In this document: piece after piece, positions 1 to 8,764 of the stretch | Numbering within the stretch: position 1 is the stretch's first letter | How the letters are laid out: each line of letters starts with the position of its first letter | From: Alphaproteobacteria bacterium | GTDB taxonomy: Bacteria > Pseudomonadota > Alphaproteobacteria > UBA6615 | DNA: 55,664 bases | Assembly: GCA_002722515.1 (NCBI GenBank) | Contig: PBMH01000055.1 | Span: 1 to 55,664, forward strand | Reading direction: 5' to 3' | The notes under the pieces: generated by a model | Seen by the model: the letters and a program-made list of their open reading frames with translations, nothing else | Told to the model about the DNA's origin: nothing | The model's database searches: none | Program-made: the position numbers and the translations under genes

Positions 1-481
1 CATCGACCTCGATGACGTCGGGGTGACGATCCTCGGCGATCGCGACGCATTGCTCGTCATCCGCAGCCGGCGAGATCGTCGGCCCATCCGCGGCGTTAAG
101 GCACTTAGCAATAATCCGCGCCGTGGTCGTTTTGCCAACGCCGCGCACCCCAGTTAGGATGAAGGCGTGGGCGACACGGTCGAGCTCGAAAGCGTTGGTC
201 AAAGTGCGCACCAGCGCGTCCTGACCAATCAACTCATCAAATCCCCGAGGGCGATACTTGCGTGCTAGCACCTGATAGTCGCGAGACGAATCACCGTCCG
301 GTGCGAATGTCCCTCCGGCTGGCCTATCGTCCTGTTCGGGCGCGACGGGTGCCGGGTCTCCAGCGCCAACGTCAAGAAAACTCGCTTGGTCCGGATCGTT
401 AATCGTCGGGCTACCATTGGAAGACTCTTCAGCGTCCGCGACTTGCGGCTCTCTCGTCTGGTCTTCGAGGTCGGCGGTCAT
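1..481 (-). CDS. dnaX: DNA polymerase III subunit gamma/tau, 5' part only
   Basis: Clamp-loader ATPase subunit; tau also joins the replicase cores. Only the first 160 codons lie in the window and the gene runs off the left edge. After about 70 residues of acidic, low-complexity leader comes the family opening YRPRGFDELIGQDALVRTL, then HAFILTGVRGVGKTTTARI with the Walker A (GVRGVGKTT) at about residues 109-117. That order and spacing are typical of DnaX. The leader is longer than in Escherichia coli, as seen in many alphaproteobacteria. The ATG at 481 is the only clear start before the conserved block. The SRP RNA gene lies just upstream on the same strand, a common alphaproteobacterial arrangement. 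Confidence 0.93.
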   Translation of the reverse strand, partial: MTADLEDQTREPQVADAEESSNGSPTINDPDQASFLDVGAGDPAPVAPEQDDRPAGGTFAPDGDSSRDYQVLARKYRPRGFDELIGQDALVRTLTNAFELDRVAHAFILTGVRGVGKTTTARIIAKCLNAADGPTISPAADDEQCVAIAEDRHPDVIEVD

Positions 482-544
482 CGTTGGTTACGAGTCCCCT
501 GAGAGGTCGGTATAGGTACCAATATCCGATTCGGTGTTCGAGGT

Positions 545-640
545 GGGAGACCGGTTGAATACGACCCGGGCGAAACTCGTTACGGCTGCTTCCTTTCGGA
601 CCTGACCGGGTTGGCGAGACGCTCGTCCGCCCGGCCTCCC
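545..640 (-). ncRNA. ffs: Small signal recognition particle RNA (4.5S type)
   Basis: The minus strand carries the nearly invariant SRP RNA domain IV core, GGTCAGGTCCGAAAGGAAGC, which binds Ffh. The ends pair as GGGAGGCCGG (640-631) with CCGGTCTCCC (554-545), closing a hairpin of about 96 nt, the size of bacterial 4.5S RNA. With Ffh this RNA targets membrane proteins to FtsY and the translocon. A TATAAT box 7 bases upstream of the stem fixes the 5' end near 640. No protein should be called here: an open frame across the same bases is incidental. Confidence 0.95.
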
Positions 641-646
641 GACAAC

Positions 647-652
647 ATTATA
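647..652 (-). promoter_or_regulatory. -10 box of the SRP RNA promoter
   Basis: Read on the minus strand this is a perfect TATAAT, ending 6 bases before the first paired base of the SRP RNA (640). The -35 region is weak: GTTTAT at 17 bases spacing or TTGTTT at 19. The fit of the -10 with the RNA 5' end is the main support. Confidence 0.7.
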
Positions 653-770
653 CCAGATCAGAGAGCATGATAAACAACACCCGATGGCGTAACCTGAGAC
701 TCTTTCCACAGGTCAGAACCTGTGACAGTTTACCGGATCTCCAGTATTCCAGATCCCGACCCTCCTAAGA

Positions 771-1691
771 ATGATAACCGTGAACCAAAACTTCTATTCC
801 AGCAACTTCCTCGACCGTGTTTCGCATCTACGAAACGACATGGAATGGTTGGCAGAGCAGATGTCGGACGCAACCAGCCGTCTGTTACCTGTTTGGCAAC
901 AGCACAATATGGTGATCAGCGGTGAGACGGTCTCCGCAGCCACGCTCGAGGTTCAGCATTGCGAAGCGCTGTGTTCCGAAGACGCCGAGCCTATACTGCT
1001 TGGCCTCGTAGATGGCACCGCATATTTTACCCTCGACGTTAGCCACATCCCCGACCCGCACGAACATGAACTTCTGGGTGCAGCAGGCCAGTTCGAGGAT
1101 CTGCGCAAAGTCGGTCCTTATGTAGGCCGCGACGAGGGAAGCCTCTTAGCCTATGCACGAGGCATAAACTACTGGCACCAGCGCCACAGATTCTGCGGCG
1201 TGTGCGGCGCACCCACCCGCAGCGAGGCGGCCGGACACCAGCGCCGCTGCACAAATGGAGCCTGCAACGCGTCGCATTTTCCGCGTACAGACGTCGCCTG
1301 CATCATGCTGGTCCATGACGAGGATCGGATCATTATGGGAAAGGCGCCCCGCTTCCAGGGTCGCATGCAGTCGGTGCTGGCGGGGTTCCTAGAGCCTGGC
1401 GAGACACTCGAGGATTGCGTCGCACGTGAGGTCTTCGAGGAAGTGGGTGTGCGGGTCACCGACGTCAAATATCAGCATTCTCAGCCTTGGCCGTTCCCCG
1501 CATCCTTGATGGTCGGGTTTCGCGCGCGCGCTATCGACACCAACATCACAATTGACGAGAAGGAACTGCTGTCGGCGGAATGGCTATCACGCTCAGATCT
1601 GAAGGCGATTACGACGGATTCACCGGTTCAACTCCCGCGCCCCGACTCGATTGCCCGTCGCCTGATCGAGGAATGGCTCGCAGAGGATTAG
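771..1691 (+). CDS. nudC: NAD(+) diphosphatase (NudC family; deNADding enzyme)
   Basis: Nudix hydrolase that splits NAD(H) into NMN(H) and AMP and, in E. coli, removes NAD caps from RNA. The 306-residue protein has an N-terminal NudC domain, a zinc ribbon beginning CGVCGAP near residue 142 with the second pair in CTNGACN, and a Nudix box at about 205-227 (GFLEPGETLEDC then REVFEEVGV). It is followed by SQPWPFPASLM, the SQPWPFPxSLM signature that separates NudC from other Nudix proteins. All four zinc cysteines and the Nudix glutamates are present. The start ATG at 771 has only a poor upstream purine stretch. The gene converges with pheA, with 12 bases between stop codons and no clear terminator. 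Confidence 0.93.
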   Translation: MITVNQNFYSSNFLDRVSHLRNDMEWLAEQMSDATSRLLPVWQQHNMVISGETVSAATLEVQHCEALCSEDAEPILLGLVDGTAYFTLDVSHIPDPHEHELLGAAGQFEDLRKVGPYVGRDEGSLLAYARGINYWHQRHRFCGVCGAPTRSEAAGHQRRCTNGACNASHFPRTDVACIMLVHDEDRIIMGKAPRFQGRMQSVLAGFLEPGETLEDCVAREVFEEVGVRVTDVKYQHSQPWPFPASLMVGFRARAIDTNITIDEKELLSAEWLSRSDLKAITTDSPVQLPRPDSIARRLIEEWLAED

Positions 1692-1703
1692 CCGTTTATC
1701 CAA

Positions 1704-2573
1704 CTACTGGGAGCGATACGCCGCCGCCGGGAATACCCCCAGCACCCGAACATTCTTTGAGAAATAGTTGAGTTCTTCGAATGCCAGCGCGACGGCAGGG
1801 TCAGCGGGATGCCCTTCAATCTCCGCATAGAAGCGCGCGACCGAGAAGCGATCGCCGGAGGTATAGCTCTCGAGTTTTGTGATGTTCACACCGTTTGTGG
1901 CGAACCCACCCATGGCCTTATAGAGCGCTGCTGGAACCGAGCGGACTTGGAAAATAAAGGAGGTAATGCAGGGGCCGTCGTTCGGGTCTGGATCACGGCG
2001 CGCGCGGGATAGAACGACGAAGCGGGTCGTGTTTCCGATCCGGTCCTCAAAGCGCGAACGCAGCACCTGTAAATTATAGATCTCGCCGGCTAGCGGCGGC
2101 GCAAGCGCACCGATTGTCGGATCGCCAAGTTCAGCAATCTCTAGAGCCGAACCCGCGGTGTCCGCACGCGCGACGGTACTCACCCCGAGCTGCGCGAGCT
2201 GCTCGCGGCATTGCGCCAACGCTTGGGCGTGACTCCGAACTTCGACCAGACCGTCGAGGGTAGCGTCCCTAACAGCCAGCAGTTGATACTGCACCTCCAG
2301 ATAATGCTCGCGAATTATGTACAGGCTCGATTCCGGGAGCAAGTGATGGATATCAGCCACCCGCCCACCGAGTGAGTTCTCGATCGGAATCATCGCCAGC
2401 GCTGCCTTGCCGTCCGTTTCCACAGCCGCAAAGGCGTCCTCAAAGGTGGCGCAGGCGAGGGGAACCATTTCCGGAAACGCTCCCTGGCATGCAATATGGG
2501 AGTTGGCGCCCGCGACACCCTGGTATGCAATTGTTGTGGCCGGATTGCCGGCCTCATGGTTCGTGTTGGTCAT
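1704..2573 (-). CDS. pheA: Prephenate dehydratase, monofunctional
   Basis: Converts prephenate to phenylpyruvate in phenylalanine synthesis. The protein opens with TTIAYQGVAGANSH, the substrate-domain start, contains the catalytic-loop motif NTTRF near residue 181, and ends in an ACT regulatory domain (KLESYTSGDRFSV and after) expected to bind phenylalanine for feedback inhibition. There is no chorismate mutase domain, which is normal for alphaproteobacterial PheA. A TTG in frame at 2594 would add seven lysine-rich residues; the ATG at 2573 is preferred, giving 289 residues. It follows kdsB on the same strand after 36 bases and is probably cotranscribed with it. Confidence 0.92.
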   Translation of the reverse strand: MTNTNHEAGNPATTIAYQGVAGANSHIACQGAFPEMVPLACATFEDAFAAVETDGKAALAMIPIENSLGGRVADIHHLLPESSLYIIREHYLEVQYQLLAVRDATLDGLVEVRSHAQALAQCREQLAQLGVSTVARADTAGSALEIAELGDPTIGALAPPLAGEIYNLQVLRSRFEDRIGNTTRFVVLSRARRDPDPNDGPCITSFIFQVRSVPAALYKAMGGFATNGVNITKLESYTSGDRFSVARFYAEIEGHPADPAVALAFEELNYFSKNVRVLGVFPAAAYRSQ

Positions 2574-2609
2574 CTTCGGTGGCTTCTTTTGCAAAAACGC
2601 GCACGCCTA

Positions 2610-3326
2610 CTACGACAGCAACGCCCGCGCGCGTTCAAGGTCAGCCGGAGTATCGACACCGAGCGGAACGGTGTCAACGAGTGCCGCATCGATTCGCATA
2701 CCCGCCTCCAGCGCGCGCAGCTGTTCTAGCCTCTCGCGTTCCTCAAGCTGGCTCGCCGGCAGCGTCACAAAGCGCTCAAGCGCAGCGCGGCGATACGCAT
2801 ACAGGCCAATATGATGAAAATGGCTGCCCGGACCCGCAGGTATCGTCGCCCGGCTGAAATATAGTGCTCGGCCCGAAGCCGCTTCGGCCTCACCTGCGAT
2901 AACTGCTTTTACGACATTAGGGTTTTCACGCTCAGATTCCTCGGTGATCGCGCAAACCGCGGTGGCAATATCGACCGCGGGGTCGTCGAGAATTGCGACC
3001 GTCGCTCGAACAATTGACGGATCAAGGGTCGGTAGATCGCCCTGGAGATTCACTACCGCATCATGTGCGCCCATAGGATCGAACGACGCGAGAGCCGCCT
3101 GAATTCGGTCGGAGCCCGATGGCAAGTTAGGATCTGTTAGCACGGCCTCTCCGCCGGCGGCAGCGACGACCTCGGCGATTTCAGGATCAGCGCAGGCAAT
3201 TACCACCGGACCGACCGCTGCTTCTTCGGCGCGGTGCAAGCATTGGATAATCATGGGAAAACCGCAGATATCAACTAGCGGCTTACCTGGCAAACGAGTT
3301 GAGCCCATACGAGCCGGAATCAGCAC
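2610..3326 (-). CDS. kdsB: 3-deoxy-manno-octulosonate cytidylyltransferase (CMP-Kdo synthetase)
   Basis: Activates Kdo with CTP for the lipopolysaccharide inner core, in the cytoplasm. The opening [16 protein letters not shown] is the nucleotide-binding signature of KdsB, followed by [11 protein letters not shown] near residue 95 and [13 protein letters not shown] near residue 175. The coordinates use a GTG at 3326, which places the initiator directly before LIPAR and has no ribosome-binding site. A strong AGAAGGAG lies at 3388-3381 and the open frame continues upstream, so initiation may be at a CTG at 3371, adding 15 residues that end in the family's usual NPVV. Function is secure; the start is not. 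Confidence 0.92.
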   Translation of the reverse strand: MLIPARMGSTRLPGKPLVDICGFPMIIQCLHRAEEAAVGPVVIACADPEIAEVVAAAGGEAVLTDPNLPSGSDRIQAALASFDPMGAHDAVVNLQGDLPTLDPSIVRATVAILDDPAVDIATAVCAITEESERENPNVVKAVIAGEAEAASGRALYFSRATIPAGPGSHFHHIGLYAYRRAALERFVTLPASQLEERERLEQLRALEAGMRIDAALVDTVPLGVDTPADLERARALLS

Positions 3327-3588
3327 TACCGGATTGGACGGCGGGATTCGATTTTCTTCATTATTTTCCAGTGTTTCAGGCTCCTTCTAGTGCGATGCGA
3401 CTTAATGCCGCGAACGCTCGGTCGACTCTGGGCGGGGCACACCACCAAGGATATATCCCGAAACGCGCAAACGGAACCGTAACTCAGTCACCGGAGCCGT
3501 GGACAGTCGGCCAGTCCCTCGCTAAATTCGCGACGCGGGGACGGATTCGAACATAAAACAATCCGGCATAAGCAAGGAAAACGACGCA

Positions 3589-4137
3589 ATGGGTGGCGAA
3601 TCATACAAGGTCTGGGGTGCAGCCCTCGTGGCGATGACGGTGGCACTTGCAATCGGCATCTTCATCAACGAGGCAACGCATACAAAGCACCACGATATCA
3701 AGGCTTATATCGTGGATGTCCCTGATACGACACAAGCCAACACCGAGGTCGCGGCGAAGCCGGTAAGTTCAACGATCGAAACGATTGTACCCCTGTTGGC
3801 AGCTGCCGACGCCACGGCCGGCGAGAAGGCGTTCAAGCGCTGCGCTACATGTCACACTTTCCAGAAGGGCGGCGCCAACAAAGTGGGCCCGAACCTGTTC
3901 AACGTTGTCGGCGGCAGCAAGGCCGCCATTCCCGATTTTGCCTATTCTAATGCACTAACGGCGATGGGAGGCACCTGGTCGTACGAGAATTTGAACGCCT
4001 TCTTAACTAAACCGAAGGATTTCCTAGCAGGTACTAAGATGACCTTCGCAGGTGTGAAGAAGGCTCAGGACCGTGCGAACATCATAGCCTTCCTGCGCCA
4101 GTACTCGGACACGCCCTTCCCGCTGCCCGCCCAGTAG
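3589..4137 (+). CDS. cycM: Membrane-anchored class I cytochrome c (CycM-like)
   Basis: Electron carrier to terminal oxidase on the outer face of the inner membrane. Residues about 8-26 (VWGAALVAMTVALAIGIFI) form an uncleaved N-terminal membrane anchor. A flexible linker follows, then a class I cytochrome c domain with CATCH at residues 85-89 as the haem attachment site and M151 in GTKMTFAG as likely sixth ligand. The length of 182 fits CycM of Bradyrhizobium. An AAGGA sequence sits 10 bases before ATG 3589. It is transcribed divergently from kdsB across a spacer of about 220-260 bp, and is followed by a hairpin terminator. Confidence 0.9.
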   Translation: MGGESYKVWGAALVAMTVALAIGIFINEATHTKHHDIKAYIVDVPDTTQANTEVAAKPVSSTIETIVPLLAAADATAGEKAFKRCATCHTFQKGGANKVGPNLFNVVGGSKAAIPDFAYSNALTAMGGTWSYENLNAFLTKPKDFLAGTKMTFAGVKKAQDRANIIAFLRQYSDTPFPLPAQ

Positions 4138-4166
4138 CGGAGGGCCGCCACGATGGCGTAAGTTGC

Positions 4167-4197
4167 AAGCGGCGCATAATGCGCCGCTTAGCATTTT
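4167..4197 (+). terminator. Probable intrinsic terminator after cycM
   Basis: Bases 4167-4176 and 4180-4189 form a perfect 10-bp GC-rich stem with a 3-base loop, followed by AGCATTTTT. The T-run begins a few bases after the stem, so strength is uncertain. The hairpin shows that an ATG at 4163, sometimes the longest-frame start for the next gene, lies in the terminator and is not the true start. Confidence 0.55.
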
Positions 4198-4210
4198 TGG
4201 AGAACCCGGC

Positions 4211-5011
4211 GTGTCCGAACAAAACTTCGATCCGGAACTCAAATCCTTTGCCCACAAGCTGGCCGATGCGGCTGGCGTCGCGGCTTTGCGTTATTTCCGT
4301 GCAGACACCGACGTCGAGCAGAAGGCCGACGCAAGCCCGGTTACCCGAGCCGACCGCGAGGCCGAGACCGTTATGAGGGCGCTGATCACCGAAGCCTATC
4401 CCGATCACGGAATCATGGGCGAGGAGTATGGTAACGAGAAACTGGAAGCCGAGTTCATTTGGGTTCTTGACCCTATCGATGGCACCCGTGCCTTCGTCAA
4501 CGGCATACCCCTCTTCGCGACGTTGGTCGCACTGGTGCACGATGGCACTCCGATTATCGGCATTAACGCATATCCGGCACTAGGCGAACGCTGGCTCGGG
4601 GTCGCGGGCGAGCCTACGCGGCACTGGTACGGCACTACCGAAAGCAATCCATTGAGGGTTCGCACTTGCTCGTCGCTCGCCCATGCAAGGCTATGTACTA
4701 CTTCAACCGACATGTTCGATGCAGCCGACGGAGCGCGTTATGCAAGGCTGAAGGACGCCGTCCTTGACACTCGCTTCGGCACTGACGCCTGGGCCTACGC
4801 AATGGTAGCATCGGGCCAGACCGACATCGTCGCTGAGGCCAACATGCAGCCCTATGACTATCTGTCCCACGCGGTTGTTGTCGCTGGGGCCGGCGGTACC
4901 ATCACCGACTGGGACGGCCAAGCACTGCGGATCGATTCGCCGGGTTCGGTCCTCGCGGCAGGCGACGGAGGCCGGCACGCTGAGGCTCTCGCGCTACTGC
5001 AGACACCCTAG
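4211..5011 (+). CDS. Histidinol-phosphatase of the inositol monophosphatase family (HisN-like)
   Basis: Mg-dependent phosphatase of the IMPase fold. Metal-binding motifs are in place: GEEYG near residue 70, DPIDGTRAF near 87-95, and the late aspartate in TDAWAYA. The family includes HisN (histidinol-phosphate phosphatase), CysQ and SuhB; the pattern MGEEYG plus DPIDGTRAFV fits HisN of Corynebacterium/alphaproteobacterial type best, but the substrate cannot be proved here. The start is the GTG at 4211: it has GGAG 8 bases upstream, begins just before the conserved sequence, and avoids the terminator that contains an upstream in-frame ATG. The ACT-domain gene follows after 18 bases, so the two are likely cotranscribed. 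Confidence 0.85.
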   Translation: MSEQNFDPELKSFAHKLADAAGVAALRYFRADTDVEQKADASPVTRADREAETVMRALITEAYPDHGIMGEEYGNEKLEAEFIWVLDPIDGTRAFVNGIPLFATLVALVHDGTPIIGINAYPALGERWLGVAGEPTRHWYGTTESNPLRVRTCSSLAHARLCTTSTDMFDAADGARYARLKDAVLDTRFGTDAWAYAMVASGQTDIVAEANMQPYDYLSHAVVVAGAGGTITDWDGQALRIDSPGSVLAAGDGGRHAEALALLQTP

Positions 5012-5029
5012 GAAAAATGGAACCTCGCC

Positions 5030-5554
5030 ATGGCCCATGAAGCCCGCATCGCGATTTCCTGTCCCGACCGCTCCGGGCTAATCTCGGCCCTCACCGGGCA
5101 TTTATTCAATATGGGCGCAGACATAGGCGCCGCTAGCTTCGCAGCGCTAAGTAGCACGGCCGAATTCACTGCATTCGTTCAGCTACCCAATGACTTTTCT
5201 CACGACGATGTCCGCATTAGCCTCGCTGCACTGCCCGAACTGGCGGGTGCTGAAATTTCAGTCACGGCCCTCTCGCCAACTACCACTCAGGCTGAGAACG
5301 CACACGGCACCCACCGTATCGAGGTACGCGGTACCGATCGTCCGGGGCTAGTCGCACGGCTGACGGAAGCCTTCGCCGACTTTGGCGCTAACATCGAGCG
5401 TATGGATTGCGAACGCGTTTCGAGTGTCTCTACGGAAGACTATATCATCCGGATCGAGGCCTGGATTCCTACCGAGCGTGCCGAGACCTGCCTCGCAGCC
5501 GTCGACAACACGGCGCAATCTCTCGGCCTATCTAGCCGTGCGGAGACTATCTGA
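5030..5554 (+). CDS. Double ACT-domain protein, glycine-cleavage repressor (GcvR) family
   Basis: The 174-residue protein contains two ACT domains and nothing else: residues about 5-75 (ISCPDRSGLISALTGHLF) and about 92-168 (IEVRGTDRPGLVARLTEAF). This is the GcvR layout. In E. coli GcvR binds GcvA and silences the glycine-cleavage operon; in alphaproteobacteria such proteins are usually uncharacterised. No gcvA or gcv genes are in the window, so a regulatory amino-acid sensor is as far as the call should go. It follows the HisN-like gene by 18 bases. A 186-bp spacer with no clear terminator separates it from yejA. Confidence 0.8.
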   Translation: MAHEARIAISCPDRSGLISALTGHLFNMGADIGAASFAALSSTAEFTAFVQLPNDFSHDDVRISLAALPELAGAEISVTALSPTTTQAENAHGTHRIEVRGTDRPGLVARLTEAFADFGANIERMDCERVSSVSTEDYIIRIEAWIPTERAETCLAAVDNTAQSLGLSSRAETI

Positions 5555-5740
5555 GTTCATCGAACTTTCCGCACGCATGGCAGAGCCACCATTCTTCAAC
5601 GGAAAAAGACCATTCTGGGCCAAAAATACGGCCACGACGCGGCGTCTCCCTACTTTCGAGTAAAAAACGCCCCTATACCTTGATTGCTATCCCCTTCTAC
5701 CCCCAACTAGGGGTATCGCAGTTACGGATCTGGAGGGATC

Positions 5741-7612
5741 ATGTTTCGCCATCACATTATCTCGGCCGTTGTCGGCATCGGTTTCGCCGTATCCGCCATC
5801 GGCGGCGCGCACTCAATAGAGGGTACCGGCGGGCCAGCGCATGCGATAGCCATGCACGGCACGCCAAAATTCGGAGCCGACTTCACGCATTTCGACTATG
5901 CAAACCCTAACGCACCAAAGGGCGGCTCGCGTGTCTCGGATGCAGCCGGAACATTTGACAGCCTCAACCCGTTCATCCTCCAGGGTACCCCCGCCGGTGT
6001 TGGCCTGATCTATGACACCCTGATGGTGCAGTCGGTCGACGAGGCGTTCACGCTCTACTGCCTTCTCTGCGAAACCGTTGAGACCCCCGACGACAGGTCC
6101 TGGGTCGAGTTCACCCTGCGCGAGAGTGCACACTGGCATGACGGCGTCCCGGTATCCGTCGACGACGTGATTTTCTCGTTCAATGTGCTGCGTAACGAGG
6201 GGCGTCCCTTCTATCGCTTCTACTATGGCAGCGTCGCCGACGTGGCCCAGACCGGGCCGCGAAAGGTTCGCTTTACCTTTGGTGGTGATCCCAATCCCGA
6301 ATTACCCCTGATCATCGGCGACCTAACCATCCTACCGAAACACTACTGGGATACGCGTGACTTCTCCAAGACCACCCTCGAACCACCACTCGGTAGCGGC
6401 GCTTATCGGATCGCCAACGTAAAGCCGGGACGGTCTCTGACCTTCGAGCGAGTGCCAAACTATTGGGCCAAGGACCACCCAACCCAAGTCGGTTTCAACA
6501 ATATCGATACTATACGGATCGACTATTTCCGCGACCGGACAATCGCCCGTGAGGCCTTTAAGGGTGGCAACACAGATATATGGATTGAGAACTCTGCCAA
6601 GGAATGGGCAACGGCATTCGACATCCCGGCGGTGCGTGACGGTCGCATCCTAAAGGAAGAATTCATTCATGACCGCCCAGCAGGCATGCAGGGATTCATT
6701 TTCAACATCCGCAAGAAGATCTTCAAGGACCGTCGCGTTCGCAGAGCGTTGACACTTGCCTGGGACTTCGAGTGGTACAACAAGAACCTTGCTTACAATG
6801 CATACATCCGGACGGACAGCTATTTCGAAAATTCCGAGCTTGGCAGTCGCGGCCTCCTGATCAACGCGGACGCCGAGGAGCGCGAAATTCTAGAGAAGTT
6901 TCGCGGTCAGCTTCCAGACCAGCTCTATACCGAGGTATACACGACCCCCGCCACCGACGGCTCAGGCGCCCACGGCATCCGAAATAATCTTCGCACCGCC
7001 CGGAATCTGCTTGAGGATTCGGGCTGGGTTGTGCGGAATGGGCAGCTCGTGAATGTCGATACCGGCACCCCCTTTACCTTCGAGATCCTCTTGGCCCAGC
7101 CAACCTTCAAGCGGATGGCGCTACCGTTTGCGCGCAACCTAAAACGCCTCGGCATCACGGCAAGTGTCCGCGTGGTGGACACCGCGCAGTATCAGAATCG
7201 GACTGACGCTCGCGACTACGACATGATCATTGGCTCGTGGGGCCAATCCCTCTCGCCAGGGAACGAGCAACGCAACTTCTGGAGCACCCGCGCCGCAGAA
7301 GCAACAGGGTCTCGCAACCTAATCGGCATCGAAAATCCCGTTATCGATAATCTGATCGAATTACTTATTTCTGCACCGTCCCGCACTAGCCTCGTCCAGC
7401 GCACCCGTGCCCTCGACCGGGCGTTACTGTGGGGCCATTATGTGATACCGCATTTCCACTTACCGGTAGACCGGATCGCTTTCTGGAACAAATTTAGCCG
7501 ACCAAAAAAGGTCCCAATGCTGGGCGAGGTAACAAACATCTCTGCATGGTGGATCGATCCAACCAAAGAAACTGCACTCAAGGACCTCACGGGTTCGGAG
7601 AGCGGCGGCTAG
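5741..7612 (+). CDS. yejA: Peptide ABC transporter substrate-binding protein (YejA-like)
   Basis: Periplasmic extracellular solute-binding protein family 5, feeding the YejBEF importer; in E. coli that system takes up peptides and microcin C. The 623 residues begin with a Sec signal peptide (hydrophobic residues about 6-20, cleavage likely after a GGAHS region). The family's features are visible: HAIAMHGTPKFGADFTHFDY near the mature N-terminus, typical of YejA, and the ligand-lid segment with FIFNIRKKIFKD near residue 325. A good GGAGG sits 7 bases before ATG 5741. It starts a tight yejA-yejB-yejE-yejF cluster. Confidence 0.92.
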   Translation: MFRHHIISAVVGIGFAVSAIGGAHSIEGTGGPAHAIAMHGTPKFGADFTHFDYANPNAPKGGSRVSDAAGTFDSLNPFILQGTPAGVGLIYDTLMVQSVDEAFTLYCLLCETVETPDDRSWVEFTLRESAHWHDGVPVSVDDVIFSFNVLRNEGRPFYRFYYGSVADVAQTGPRKVRFTFGGDPNPELPLIIGDLTILPKHYWDTRDFSKTTLEPPLGSGAYRIANVKPGRSLTFERVPNYWAKDHPTQVGFNNIDTIRIDYFRDRTIAREAFKGGNTDIWIENSAKEWATAFDIPAVRDGRILKEEFIHDRPAGMQGFIFNIRKKIFKDRRVRRALTLAWDFEWYNKNLAYNAYIRTDSYFENSELGSRGLLINADAEEREILEKFRGQLPDQLYTEVYTTPATDGSGAHGIRNNLRTARNLLEDSGWVVRNGQLVNVDTGTPFTFEILLAQPTFKRMALPFARNLKRLGITASVRVVDTAQYQNRTDARDYDMIIGSWGQSLSPGNEQRNFWSTRAAEATGSRNLIGIENPVIDNLIELLISAPSRTSLVQRTRALDRALLWGHYVIPHFHLPVDRIAFWNKFSRPKKVPMLGEVTNISAWWIDPTKETALKDLTGSESGG

Positions 7613-7644
7613 CGCCGGAAGACGCGCGTCGTTAGGTTAGCCCC

Positions 7645-8763
7645 ATGCTTGCGTACATCATCCGACGGCTACTGCTGATCATCCCGACCCTTTTCGGAAT
7701 CATGGTTATCAATTTCGCAGTCATTCAGACCGCGCCCGGCGGCCCTGTCGAACAAATCATCGCACAGATTCAGGGCAACGCTGTCGACGCAACAGCGCGG
7801 GTAGCCGGCGGGGGTTCCGACCTGACTCAAGACGCGCTCAGCGGCCAACAGCGCCTGGACCAATCAGGCACCTTCGAGTCCAAGTATCGCGGCGCGCGAG
7901 GCCTACCGCCCGAACTGATTGCCGAGATTGAGGAGATGGTCGGCTTCGACAAGCCAATCCATGAGCGCTTCATCAACATGATGGGCAACTACGCAACCTT
8001 TAATTTCGGCGACAGCTTCTTCCAGGACCGCAAGGTCATCGATCTCGTGATCGACAAGATGCCCGTATCGATCAGCCTGGGTCTATGGACTACCTTGCTA
8101 ACCTACCTAATCTCGATCCCGCTGGGCATTCGGAAGGCAGTCAAGGACGGCAGCCGATTCGACATTTGGACCAGTGGCGTCATTATCTTCGGCAACGCGG
8201 TGCCCGCCTTCCTGTTCGCCGTGCTCCTGATCGTGCTATTCGCCGGCGGCAGCTTCGTCGACTGGTTCCCGCTGCGCGGTATTGTCTCGGACAACTGGTC
8301 GGAGCTAAGTCTTATTAGCAAGATCGCGGACTATTTCTGGCATATCACGCTGCCCCTTCTCGCTTTGACAATAGGCGCCTTCGCTGGCTTGACAATGCTG
8401 ACCAAAAATTCATTCCTTGACCAGATCAACCAGCAATATGTGGTGACCGCACGGGCTAAGGGGTTGACTGAAAGACGTGTGCTCTACCGGCACATATTCC
8501 GTAACGGCATGCTAATCGTAATCGCCGGGTTTCCGTCCGCCTTCATCGGTATTCTGTTCACCGGTTCGCTTCTTATAGAGGTCATATTCTCACTCGACGG
8601 CCTCGGGCTTTTAGGCTTCGAGGCCGCGCTCAATCGCGACTTTCCCGTCCTGTTCGGGACGCTCTTTTTCTTCTCCCTGCTGGGACTCATCATGAACCTG
8701 ATCGGCGATCTCGCCTATGTAGCGGTCGATCCACGCATCGACTTCGAAAGCCGCGAGGTCTGA
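7645..8763 (+). CDS. yejB: Peptide ABC transporter permease (YejB-like)
   Basis: Inner-membrane permease of the DppB/OppB class. It opens with an N-terminal membrane segment ([20 protein letters not shown]), has a periplasmic loop rich in polar residues at about 40-110, and then five further hydrophobic segments. The EAA loop that docks on the ATPase is visible as [22 protein letters not shown] around residues 268-290. At 372 residues it matches YejB. Start ATG 7645 lies 32 bases after yejA. It ends one base before the next start. Confidence 0.92.
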   Translation: MLAYIIRRLLLIIPTLFGIMVINFAVIQTAPGGPVEQIIAQIQGNAVDATARVAGGGSDLTQDALSGQQRLDQSGTFESKYRGARGLPPELIAEIEEMVGFDKPIHERFINMMGNYATFNFGDSFFQDRKVIDLVIDKMPVSISLGLWTTLLTYLISIPLGIRKAVKDGSRFDIWTSGVIIFGNAVPAFLFAVLLIVLFAGGSFVDWFPLRGIVSDNWSELSLISKIADYFWHITLPLLALTIGAFAGLTMLTKNSFLDQINQQYVVTARAKGLTERRVLYRHIFRNGMLIVIAGFPSAFIGILFTGSLLIEVIFSLDGLGLLGFEAALNRDFPVLFGTLFFFSLLGLIMNLIGDLAYVAVDPRIDFESREV

Positions 8764-8764
8764 T

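Noticed and set aside
488-709. A 73-codon minus-strand frame just upstream of dnaX
   Set aside because: It lies on the SRP RNA gene, so the frame is incidental.
3541-3565. A TTCGAA-containing patch that resembles a tRNA T-loop before cycM
   Set aside because: The flanks do not form a T stem, and no acceptor or anticodon arm is present.
3639-3652. A TGGCAC-TTGCA string that looks like a sigma-54 promoter
   Set aside because: The spacing between the two halves is wrong and it lies within the cycM coding sequence.
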